Source: Chara braunii
Taxonomy: Eukaryota; Streptophyta; Charophyceae; Charales; Characeae
NCBI GenBank assembly: GCA_003427395.1
Contig: BFEA01000003.1
Location: 6,380,709-6,400,751, forward strand
Length of the DNA: 20,043 bases
Reading direction: 5' to 3'
The translations under genes and the position numbers were made by a program. This document shows, piece by piece, positions 9,876 to 18,530 of the stretch (position 1 is the stretch's first letter; every line of letters begins with the position of its first letter). Under the pieces are notes generated by a model. It was not told the origin of the DNA. It saw nothing but the letters and a program-made list of their open reading frames with translations, and ran no database searches.

Positions 9876-9878
9876 CAC

Positions 9879-9890
9879 TGGTATCAGAGC
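9879..9890 (+). promoter_or_regulatory. Primer binding site of element 2 (initiator Met tRNA)
   Basis: TGGTATCAGAGC is an exact match to the standard initiator-Met tRNA PBS of plant LTR retrotransposons. It sits one base after the LTR end (GTCACA, then C). Reverse transcription would be primed here. Confidence 0.95.
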
Positions 9891-9950
9891 AGGCTTTCCT
9901 CCCTGCTCCTCTCCCCCACCCACCCCACCTATCAGTTGCCACGCGGCTAA

Positions 9951-9953
<3 letters not shown>

Positions 9954-9994
<41 letters not shown>
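9954..9994 (+). repeat. Poly(A) run of 41 bases
   Basis: This uninterrupted A homopolymer lies 64 bases after the PBS. A second run of 22 A is at 10194-10215. Exact lengths are unreliable in a short-read assembly. Confidence 0.95.
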
Positions 9995-9996
<2 letters not shown>

Positions 9997-10021
9997 CTCG
10001 CCACTTTTCTTTGGTAATGAC

Positions 10022-10632
10022 ACCGGTGCACTCTTTCGATTGTAATTTCTGCACCGGTAGTTCAAAGTTATGGATCTTTAGCTTGTTGAAAAGCTTTCGA
10101 CGAGCCTCTTCCAACAAGCTATAAATCGCCTAATTCTGTGCAGTAGTTGAGGAGTTACGATCTTTCAAAGATCGCAATTTTTTTTAAAGCTCCAAAAAAA
10201 AAAAAAAAAAAAAAACCACCCGCGCTCTTTTTTCAACGAGCGCTATTACCCTAGGCAGTGGCTGATGCTGCGCCTTATCTCGTTGGAAGTGGCTTTTAAA
10301 AATCTTTCCAACAAGACCTCTTTTGCCAAATTTCACCCAGTGGGTGAAAAGTTATTGGCAAAAGAGTTTTTGCCCTCTACATCTCCTCTCTTGACCCGTG
10401 GCCATCTTCAAAAGTGCCACGTGGCAGTTTGCTGAGGATTTTTTTGAAGACCCCCCTGGCTAGGGGGCTGCAATACAGTGGAACTGGGTGGCTGATCAAG
10501 ATCTCAGTCAACCCCAGATAATGTGCAGCAGCAGTTCATCACCACCTTGAAAACCCCTTCTCCCAAGGGGTGTGTGAAGGCCAAGATCTTGTGGATTTTT
10601 GTGAAGTTGTATGCTCTTGGTTACCCAAGAGC
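10022..10632 (+). other. Cluster of stem-loops in element 2 leader
   Basis: Perfect or near-perfect inverted repeats follow one another. ACCGGTGCA pairs across 10022-10030 and 10050-10058. AGCTTGTTG pairs across 10080-10088 and 10112-10120. CGATCTTT pairs across 10158-10165 and 10167-10174. A near match of the GTTGGAA stem recurs at about 10280-10313. CTCTTTTGCCAA pairs across 10318-10329 and 10355-10366, and encloses TTTCACCCA-G-TGGGTGAAA. CCCCC/GGGGG pairs at 10452-10467, CCCCTT/AAGGGG at 10554-10570, and GCTCTTGG/CCAAGAGC at 10613-10632. This looks like a structured RNA leader. A role in packaging, dimerisation or translation is inference. Confidence 0.8.
10415..10426. promoter_or_regulatory. 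G-box palindrome TGCCACGTGGCA in element 2 leader
   Basis: This 12-base perfect palindrome has a CACGTG core, the same sequence as in the element 1 LTR (7541-7552 and 7777-7788). CACGTG is the G-box bound by plant bZIP and bHLH factors. Activity here is inference. Confidence 0.6.
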
Positions 10633-10640
10633 TGGGTATC

Positions 10641-11160
10641 ACCTCTCTCATCCCTAATCCACTCTCCCACTCCCTTTTCCCTCTCTCCCCTTCATCATCT
10701 GACCTTCTTTTTCTCTCACCACCACTCATCAATCACCTTTTCTTACTCCACTCTCCACTTTTCTCATTTCTCTCCTCTTCTCCCCACTAATCTCTCATCC
10801 CCTTCACTCTTTCTCTATCCACTACCATATTTTTACTCTCTCATCTCCCAACCTCACTCTCCTTGCTTCTTTTCCCTACTTCTCTCCTCTCCTTCCCCTT
10901 AATCTCTCATACCCTTCCCTCTTCACTCATCTCCCACCATCTNTTTCTCTCCTCTCTCTCCACTCACCTTCTTTTACTAATCTCTCACTTTTTTCTTCAC
11001 CTTTTTCATAGCTTTCTCTCTCATTCTCTCACCCTCCTCTCCTCCTTTCTTCCCCCAACTACAACCCCATCATCTCCCTCACCTACCACTTCAATCTTTT
11101 CTCTTTCCCACCTATTTTTCTATTTTTTCATCACTTTTTCATCCCTCACCCCCCCCCCAC
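10641..11160 (+). repeat. G-depleted polypyrimidine tract
   Basis: By hand count this 520-base stretch contains only three G (10701, 10865, 11011); the rest is mostly C and T with scattered A. It carries no clean repeat unit and no recognisable protein. It would give an unstructured pyrimidine-rich RNA segment between the stem-loop cluster and gag. Confidence 0.9.
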
Positions 11161-11290
11161 TTCGATTTTTTCTGTTTTTCTTCGTTTATCTTTCTTTTTT
11201 ATTTAAATTTTCTCCGTTTCTCCAAAAATTTGAATTATCTTCTTCCCTACTTCTTTTCTCATCTTTCTTATTTATTTTATTTTTCTTTAT

Positions 11291-11690
11291 TTATTTTAAA
11301 AATTTGAATTTTTCTGCGGCATCCTAAAATTTGATTAAGACTTAGCCATTCTTGCTTTCGGCACACATTTGGACCCCGTGGGGATAACGAAGTGCTGCCG
11401 GAATTTGTGAAAAATCCAAAACTTGGTTAGTTTTTCTTCACTCTCCTCCACCTCCTTATTTATTTATCTATTTATTTATTTATTTACTTATTTTTCTGAA
11501 AATTTTAATTTGCGGCATTGTAAAAATTAGTGTGCTTCTCTTACTCTCTCCTTTCTCTTTGCACATTTTGACCCCGTTGAGGTAAGAAAATGCTGCCGAA
11601 ATTTTCAAACAAATAAATAAGTCCTCTTCCCTCACTCCTTACATTTTATTTCTTTATTTATTTTTATTTCTTCTTTTATTTTATTTTTAT
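11291..11690 (+). repeat. Diverged tandem repeat of about 200 bases in the leader
   Basis: Two units share landmarks in the same order: a TTTTAAAAATTTGAATTT-like start, a GCGGCAT motif (near 11316 and 11512), then a GCACA...GACCCCGT...TGCTGCCG block (11361-11400 and 11561-11597). The offset is 196-200 bases, and T/A-rich filler between landmarks is poorly conserved. Confidence 0.75.
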
Positions 11691-11773
11691 TTCGAAATTT
11701 TATTGTTTATTCTATTTTCTTTCCCCCTCCCCTGCATATTATCTTTTTTTTTTATTAGGTCGCCGCTACCCTC

Positions 11774-11836
11774 CCCTAACCACCTAAACTCCGGTTAGGG
11801 TTTTCTTAGGGTTTTCTAGGGTTTAGGGTTTTCCTA
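11774..11836 (+). repeat. Telomere-like TTAGGG/TTTAGGG block
   Basis: Degenerate units TTAGGGTTTTC, TTAGGGTTTTC, TAGGG and TTTAGGGTTTTC lie at 11795-11836. CCCTAACC (11774-11781) upstream can pair with GGTTAGGG (11793-11800). TTTAGGG is the plant telomere repeat, and AAACCCTA is the telo-box of some plant promoters. The block is too short and irregular to be a true interstitial telomere. Confidence 0.75.
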
Positions 11837-12065
11837 ACTCCGGCCCCCCTTCCTACTCTCTCGCCTCCTCCCGTCGGGCACTCTGGACCTGGACGGCTCC
11901 TCCCCCCTCGAGCGGTTCGGTGCCTTCGTCTCACGCGCGACCCGCAAAATCCGAGGCGAGCCAACTCACACATACTCATTCCGCTTCCGCGGTCCCCTTC
12001 CTCTTACCGGTGGGCCCCTTTCCCCACACACTCCTCTGAGGACTACCTCCATTCCCCTTCCGGCC

Positions 12066-14106
12066 ATGGAAGGGAGTTCATCCGAGGAGATCGCCGCGGC
12101 GCAGTCCACACCCCAGGTCAGCGCGCCGTCAGCGACTCATGATCAGGTCCATGCGGACACCATGGACCTTCATGCCGTCCTTATAGCAATCCAGGCACAA
12201 CTTAGTACGTTTGGACTGTTGCAAGTGCAAATCAATGCGCTAGCCCTCGACGACAACCGCCTTAAGGGCTCCTCTCATCGCTCTCCCCACCGCTCTCACA
12301 CCGCTTCCCCTACCGGCTCCGATTCCGGCTCCCCAGGATTCCGGAGACGGAGTCACCATGGTTCCCCCTCCTCTGCGGGCCAGGCCCAACACTCCCCCTC
12401 AGCGGTGGCGAGTGCTGCTGCCGCTCAGACCACCCCGTCCATTGCGGCAGTTCTTCCGGCCACGGACGCCCCTACCGTCTCTACTACTGCCGTAGGTGCT
12501 GCGGTCCAGGTATCGCCTTCTGGCCCAGCAGTTTCATCGACCCACACCGGTGTTGCTTCCCAGGTTTCGGCACCGGTCACGGCAATACGGCCCCGCCCTC
12601 TTCTTCCTGCCTTCGTTCCCCCGCCCCCACAACAGGGTACCGCCCAGGCTGGGATTCCTCCTCCCAATGAGAGACCCGCTCCCCCCCTTCCACCTCCGAC
12701 CCCGCGCACCCAGCGAGTGGCCACTTTACAGGCCACCATTGCGCACGCTGAGGCGGAGATTCTCGCTCTGAGACAGCCTCACCCATCACAGGTTGCCCAC
12801 CCTTCTTCCTCTTCCACCCCTTCGGTCCCCATGATGCAGGCTCGTTTCCCTCGACCAGCTCCTCAGCCTCTTCCCTCCTACCTGGCTATTCGAGGAAAGC
12901 TGCCCGCGGTCGTTACCTCCTCGTCTGCTGGTCCATCCGCCAGCGGCCACGGCCCACAGCCTTCCCCCACCTCTGCCCCTGCAGCGGCCTCGACTTACAC
13001 TGCCATAGTGCACTCGCCTCTATCTCTCTCCCCCCGCCATCAGCACAGTGGACATCCTCCTGTGAGCACCACGGACATTCCCGAGTATGATGGGACATTC
13101 CGTGTCTCTCGCTGGTTGCAGATAGCAACGCACACGCTCTCTATGACGACCACCCGTCAGAAGTTGTGGTGCGATGTGCTTGCAACCAAATTGCGAGGTA
13201 GCCCTTCCACTGCGTGGGAGGATCATTATACCCAGCGCCTGCGCGTGGGTGAGGCCCCGACTCTGGCCGACTTCGCGGCCTTCCTTCAGGACCGTTTCGG
13301 CGCTCGTCATGATGCCACCGACGCCTTAGACCGCGTCACCCAGACCAGATGGTCCGGGTCCTCCATACCGACCGACCTGGAGCGTCACATCCGGGTGTTT
13401 CAGGACGCTCGCCTTGTTTGTGACGAGACGTTCCTACCGGAGGTCACACCCACCGACCGGTTCCTTGTCAGCCTGCCGACTGACTACTGCGGAGCAGGCA
13501 TACGAGGTTGCGCGTCAGTACCAGAGGATGTGCAGTCGCTTCTCCGTCGCCCCATCCTCTTCGCGTCCAGCCGCCACCTCCCAGTCTCGGGGTACCACCC
13601 GAGGCCACTCCTCATTTTCCAAGCGTTTTCGTCGCCCGGCTCGACCTGGAGCGCCATTCGCTCGGCACTACAGTTCTCTCGAGTATGGAGAGGACGCCTC
13701 AGCCGAGCTCAATCCTACCATTGGGGACGCCCCCGAGGACATTGAGCTTCGGGACGTCATCCAGTACCACTTGGATGACGACACTGTCCCAATGGCCGAG
13801 TGCCTGCAGATGGCCATGTCTGCCATGGGTCGTGCACGCAGTCGGGTTGCACAGGCTGGCGCCCGCACACCCGCAGTTCCTCAGATAGACCTCCCACAGG
13901 GTTTTGTCCCTCCTCGCGGAGCTCTATCCCCCGAGGAGCGTGCCGCCCTCGAGGCCCGACGAGGCTGTCTTCGTTGCCGCCAGGATGGACACACCTCCTC
14001 ACGGTGTCCATACCACACCGCCCTCGATCGGCACTACGCTGACATTTTTCGCCAGCGCCGATGTCAGTCCCCCCCCGGCCCCGCCCGGCCAGCCCTACCC
14101 AGCTAA
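12066..14106 (+). pseudogene. Element 2 gag (one frameshift)
   Basis: Gag would form the particle and bind element RNA. The ATG at 12066 lies in a strong context (GGCCATGG). Residues 1 to about 330 are Ser/Pro/Ala-rich and look disordered, longer than usual before the capsid. The capsid region starts near 13083 (EYDGTFRVSRW) and includes AFLQDRFGARHDATDALDR. Near 13485 the reading frame shifts by one. The second frame picks up at TTAEQAYEVARQYQRM and runs to a TAA at 14104-14106. It contains a perfect CCHC zinc knuckle, CLRCRQDGHTSSRC, at 13966-14007. Capsid and knuckle are in different frames, so the shift is most likely a mutation, although a programmed shift cannot be excluded from sequence alone. 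Confidence 0.87.
13966..14007 (+). other. CCHC zinc knuckle of element 2 gag
   Basis: Fourteen codons encode C-x2-C-x4-H-x4-C (CLRCRQDGHTSSRC), a nucleocapsid RNA-binding knuckle. It is followed by about 30 basic and Pro-rich residues before the stop. Confidence 0.92.
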
Positions 14107-14209
14107 CCACGGTGCAGTGTACCCCTGAGGCCTCGCTCGTAGCCGGCTTCCTGACTACCGAGTCGCGGTTTACCCCTTTGGCTACCCCACCAGAGGATCC
14201 TTAGGACAT

Positions 14210-14791
14210 GACAGACGCAGTCCTCTCTGCCCCGTCGTTCGTCGAGGTATCGTCTTCCTCCCAGCAGACCGCCTCATCTAGCGCTTCTTCCTTGAGACTT
14301 CCGACGCGTTGCGCCATTCGCACAGCCCGTTGTAGCGCTCAGCTGGCACTCGCGATGACGTTGTGTCATCTCTCCTGGACTTTAGCATTCTGCAGGCTCG
14401 TCAGGAGCGACTCACGAGACACATCAACGTCCTGCGTCGTCTTCTCGCTCTGCTCTCTGACCCTGATCGCACCCTACCCATTATCCCTATTCGCCTAGGG
14501 ACATCTACGAGGGTGTACCGCGCTTTATGAGACTCTGCCCCGCAGGGAGATTTCGTTCACCCTCGAGTGGTTGAGGAAGCTCGCCTTGCTACCTCTGGGT
14601 CTCGCTCTCCTATCTCTGTTACCCTCGGAGATAACAAGACGCAGCGCTTCTTCGATCTGACGGTCCTCGACCTCCACTTCTCCCTCACCCTTCAGCCATC
14701 GGATAGTACCCAGACGCCTAGGCGCTACCATTCCTCCGCATACTTCGACGTGCTGGAGACCGGGTACGACTTTATCCTTGGCACTCCCTAG
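14210..14791 (+). pseudogene. Element 2 helical segment and aspartic protease (broken)
   Basis: One frame runs through this region. The first part (14210-14490) reads as an alpha-helical, Leu/Arg-rich segment (LLDFSILQARQERL then NVLRRLLALLSD) of unknown function, with TAG stops at 14279-14281 and 14333-14335. The protease follows. The catalytic triad position reads Asp-Ser-Ala at 14531-14539, where Asp-Thr/Ser-Gly is required, and is preceded by a TGA at 14528-14530. Downstream, ISVTLGDNK and the C-terminal FILGTP motif fit retropepsins. A TAG at 14789-14791 replaces the Trp that normally follows this motif. Loss of the active-site Gly and three to four stops mean no working protease. The helical segment could be the end of gag or a pol linker. 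Confidence 0.75.
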
Positions 14792-16978
14792 TCTCGCCGG
14801 TTTCGTGGCACAGAGGCCGAATGGGCGACCGAGACACTCGTTCTCAAAACGAAGTGTGGTCAGACTCATCGCGTCACGTTCATTGGAACCACGGGCGACA
14901 CCCCGCCCGACCTACCTCCCCAGGACCCTCGTCCCCCAGGAGTCCCACCTCGACATCGCGTTCACTTCCCCTCGTCAGTTTCCTCACTTCATACGACAGG
15001 AGGACGTCACGTTCTACTCACTGAACGTCATGAATCTTCTTCGCTATGATCCACTTTGTCCCGAGGTTGAGCTCATCTCTCTGGAGCCCGATCCCCCTGA
15101 CCCTTCCTCCATCTTCACGACTCCCATCTCTACGGCCACCCGTCAGCCTGCGGATACCCCCTCCACGTCCCAGGCCTCTGCGCCGTCGACTGTCGAGTCC
15201 ACACATACGTCTCGTACCGACGCAGACGCTGAGGAACTCACACGGTTCACGGCAGACTTAGAGCCGGCTGTTCGCGACCTGATTCGAGAGTACCGCGACG
15301 TCTTCCCCCCGTATTTCTCATACAGCGGGATTCCTCCGATGCGCGGTGTTGAGCATTGTATCCAGCTCGTGCCTGACTAATGTGTTTACCATCAGGCACC
15401 GTACCGACTCTCGATCCCAGAGGCGACAGAACTCAAGCGTCAGCTTGAGGAGCTCCTTTGACTGGGTTTCATTAAACCTAGTAACTCCCCTTGGGGTGCA
15501 CCCGTCCTCTTTGCTCGCAAAGCGGACGAAACTCTCCGCCTCTGCATCGATTACCGCGGCCTTAACCGTTACACGGTTAAGAACAGCTATCCCATGCCCC
15601 GCGCGGATGAGCTGTTTGACCGTCTGGCAGGCAACCGCTTCTTCACAAAGATCGATCTTCGTAGTGGTTACCACCAGATCCGCGTTGTCGCAGAGGACCA
15701 ACCGAAGACCGCCTTCCGGTCGCGCTTCGACCATTACGAGTTCACGGTAATGCCATTCGGCCTCACCAATGCACCCGCCACCTTCCACACGGTGATGAAC
15801 GATATCTTCAGGGACATCCTTGAGGAATACGTTCTCGTATATCTGGACGACATCTTGGTCTACAGTCGTACCTTAGAAGACTATATCAGACACCTCCGCG
15901 ATGTCTTACAGCGCTTACGCAAGCATGGCTTCTATGCCAAGCTCAGTAAGTGCCGCTTTGCCCAGCGCAAAGTGGACTTCCTAGGACACCATGTGTCTGA
16001 CCAGGGTCTCCACATGGACGACGCGAAGATCACTGTTATTGCAGAGTGGCCTGTCCCCACATCTGCCAAGCAGCTTCGCAGTTTCCTAGGCCTCACCAGC
16101 TACTATAGTAATTTTTCCAGGGATACGCTAGATATTCCTACGTCCTTACCTCTACCCTCCTCCGGAAGAACCCGCCGTGGTTTTGGACACCCCTGTGCAA
16201 GGACGCCTTTCGCGCCCTCAAGAAGGCGGTGACCTGTGCGCCGGTTCTTCGCCTTCCCGATTTTGATCGTCCCTTTATCGTCACCACCGATGCGTCAGAT
16301 TTTGCGGTAGGAGTTGTCCTTTCTCAGGTGTTTCCCTCTCCTCCAGATTCACCTTACCCCCATGTTCCTCCTTTTCCCCCCCCTCCTGCTGACACTACTT
16401 CTCGACTGACGCCTACCCTCCCACCACTTCCGTCCACTGACAGTCCTACTGTTACTTACTCCCCGACCATCACGGAGGATGGGACTGTCGAGGCTCGTGC
16501 TGGGGATTGCCCAATCGCTTTCTACTCCCATCAGCTACTGCCTCCCGGGATAAACTACATTGTCAATGAACGTGAGGTTCTCGCAGTAGTTTATGCTACC
16601 CGGCATTGGCGTCATTATCTGCACGGGGCGCCCTTCACGGTGCGCATGGACAACTCAATTGTCCAGGCTTTCCTCACGAAGCCTAAGCTTTCCCCTCGAC
16701 GGGCACGCTGGTGGCGTGACTTATCCGAGTTCAGTCTCACCACTCAGCCCATCAAGGGTGAAACGAACCGCGTCGCCGATGCCTTGTCCCGCCGTCCTGA
16801 TCACAATCAGGAACCCATCCATCTTGCTGCCATCTCCATCACCACTGTTGATCAGTCGGTGATCGACGCGTATCGCACTCAGTACCGCCACTGCCCCTAT
16901 TATTGCGTCATCCACGCGACACTGCGGAGTGGCAAGACCGTTCCTTCCTACTCCCTCGGGGAGAACGGCCTCGTGTAC
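14792..16978 (+). pseudogene. Element 2 linker, reverse transcriptase and RNase H with insertion (broken)
   Basis: A Pro/Ser/Thr-rich linker (to about 15340) precedes RT. RT motifs appear in order: [35 protein letters not shown] and the catalytic YLDD at 15840-15851. The RT frame contains a TAA at 15378-15380 and a TGA at 15459-15461. A frameshift lies between 14791 and about 15000, and another near 16115, just after LTSYYSNF. RNase H continues in the new frame, with TTDAS (Asp at 16289-16291), NEREVLAV, RMDNS (Asp at 16649-16651) and VADALS (Asp at 16778-16780). Between the first and second strands of RNase H is an insertion of about 58 residues (16331-16504), rich in Pro, Ser and Thr, where related elements usually have a short turn. 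Confidence 0.88.
16331..16504 (+). other. Pro/Ser/Thr-rich insertion inside element 2 RNase H
   Basis: It is an in-frame insertion of about 58 codons between LSQV and the conserved PIAFYS strand, with runs such as PPFPPPPAD. No stop or frameshift lies inside it although the rest of pol is decayed. It is probably a flexible loop on the RNase H surface. Confidence 0.8.
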
Positions 16979-18530
16979 TAGCATGGAAGATCTGGTCAGC
17001 TAGAACCACGTATCTGCGTTCCCTCCACCGGACAGCTCCGCGTCCACTGTAGCAGAGTTCCATGACCAGGCAGCTGCCCGTCATATGGGTTTCCACAAGA
17101 CGTTGGCTCGTGTTTGCCGCCTATACGTCTGGCCGAAGTCCAAGGACTTTGTCAAAGCCTACATCCAAGAGTGTCCTACCTGCCAGGAGGTGAACAATGC
17201 GAACCACCTTCCGTATGGGTTACTTCAGCCCCTACCCATACCTGAGGGTCGTTGGCAGTCCATCTCGATGGATTTCATTGGTCCCCTCCGCCCACCCACT
17301 GAGCGCGGTCATGATGCTATCTTGGTCGTTATTGATCGCTTCAAGAAGCATGCACGTTTTGTCCCATGTCGCTATCGCATTAGCGCTCGTGAGGTCGCCG
17401 ACATCGTCTTCGACCGAGTCGTGAGAAATCACGGCTTACCTCAGAGCATCATCTCCGACCGTGACCCGCTCTTTACCAGCACATTCTGGCGACGCCTACA
17501 CGAGGTGTATGGATCCCAGCTCCGCTTCTCATCGTCTTACCACCCTCAGATGGTCGGACTGAGGTCACCAACATAACTCTCGGTAATATCCTCCGAAAGT
17601 TTGTTAGGGATGACCAGCAGTGGGACTTACACTTAGCCCAAGTGGAGATTGCGTACAACCACTTTGTTTCGCCAGCCACGGGGATGTCACCATTCTATTG
17701 CGACCTCGGCTACCACCCTCGCGTACCTGCGGGCGGATTTCCTACGACTATCGCGGTTGCGCCCAGACACTCGTTGCCTTGCGCTTGACGACTGAATCGC
17801 CCACATGGCGGCGATTATGAAGCGCGCACACGAGAGTTTAGCCGACTCCCAGACTCGCATGGCCGCACGAGTGAACCGATCACAAATGGATCATCCATTC
17901 AAAGTCGGTGACGATGTGCTCGTCGACGCACGCCACTTACAGCTCGAAGCAGATACGCTTCGCAAGTTCAGGCGTCGTTTCTTCGGTCCATGCCGCATCC
18001 TTCAGGCCGTCGGTTCTGATACTGCCGCTAGTCCGGTTAGCTTCCGTGTGAAGCTACCTGATTACCTTCGACAGGCTCGCGTACACGATGTTTACCACAT
18101 CTCCTTGCTGCGTCCTTATCGCAGACCGTCCGAGCGCTTCGCCAGACGCCCTTATGAGCGCCCTCCACCTATCATGGTGGACGGTCACGAGGAGTTCGTT
18201 GTTTCCGACATCGTATTACACCGAGTTACCGACGATACCCCTCCACGCATCGAGTACCTTGTGCGTTGGAAGGGCTACCCTGATGAGGAGGCTACTTGGG
18301 AGCCCCTCGAGCACTTGCAGCACGCCAGGATGTTGGTGCGTGCATATGATCATGCTCGTCGTGCTGAAACATCTGCTTCTACTCAGCCGACTGACCCTCT
18401 TCCTCCTCCTCCAGCTGAGGAGATTGCTGAGGACGAGCCCGCTACCTCTGAGGCCGTTCCTCAGCCGCAGACGGTCGCCTCCGAGCGTCCACAGTGCACT
18501 CATCGTTGCCCTTCGCGTTATGATGACTGA
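16979..18530 (+). pseudogene. Element 2 integrase with canonical chromodomain (broken)
   Basis: Integrase would insert the cDNA, and the chromodomain would guide it to methylated-histone chromatin. After a TAG at 16979-16981 and a frameshift near 17043, the HHCC zinc module appears (ARHMGFHKT to CPTCQEVN). The core has Asp in SMDFIG (17271-17273), Asp in ISDRD (17457-17459) and Glu after a frameshift near 17551 (GAG at 17561-17563). A further frameshift near 17730 and a TGA at 17793-17795 follow. The last frame (17805-18530) holds KVGDDVLV, VYHISLLRPY and a chromodomain at about 18192-18350 with EFVVSDIV, YLVRWKGYPDEEATWEP and LEHL. It ends in a Pro/Glu-rich tail. The chromodomain segment itself is uninterrupted. 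Confidence 0.9.
18192..18350 (+). other. Canonical chromodomain of element 2
   Basis: The pattern EEFVVSDIVLHR, then YLVRWKGY, then EATWEPLEHL matches classical chromodomains, including both Trp of the aromatic cage region. In chromoviruses this domain follows integrase and is thought to steer insertion toward heterochromatin. Confidence 0.93.

Larger units (their letters stand above)
9560..9877 (+). repeat. 5' LTR of element 2
   Basis: This is a direct repeat of 19471-19826, about 38 bases shorter because the 3' copy has an extra block within its CCAGT-rich segment. It ends ...GTCACA next to the PBS. It contains a near-perfect 38-base palindrome (9616-9653), a GGGGTATACCCC palindrome near 9690-9701, and a terminal hairpin (9846-9875) that includes the undetermined base at 9862, read as C in the 3' copy. 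Its promoter and polyadenylation signals cannot be placed confidently. Confidence 0.9.
9891..12065 (+). other. Long untranslated leader of element 2
   Basis: About 2.2 kb separate the PBS from the gag ATG. In order it holds a 41-base A run (9954-9994), a cluster of stem-loops (10022-10632) interrupted by a 22-base A run (10194-10215), a nearly G-free pyrimidine tract (10641-11160) with an undetermined base at 10943, a diverged tandem repeat (about 11291-11690), and a telomere-like block (11795-11836). GC-rich sequence then leads to gag. Open frames in the pyrimidine tract are Ser/Leu/Phe low-complexity and I do not regard them as genes. Confidence 0.8.

Noticed and set aside
9954-9994. Poly(A) tail of a LINE, SINE or processed pseudogene
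   Set aside because: It lies 64 bases after the PBS inside the element 2 leader, with no retroposed body upstream and no separate target-site duplication.
10570-11327. Long Ser/Leu/Phe-rich open frames
   Set aside because: They result from the near absence of G and of stop codons in the polypyrimidine tract. They are low complexity and contain no domain.
11795-11836. True interstitial telomere
   Set aside because: Only about four irregular units in 42 bases, within a retrotransposon leader.
13414-13500. Programmed frameshift within element 2 gag
   Set aside because: It would lie inside the capsid region before the zinc knuckle, an unusual place, and pol nearby has many other frameshifts, so a mutation is the simpler reading.
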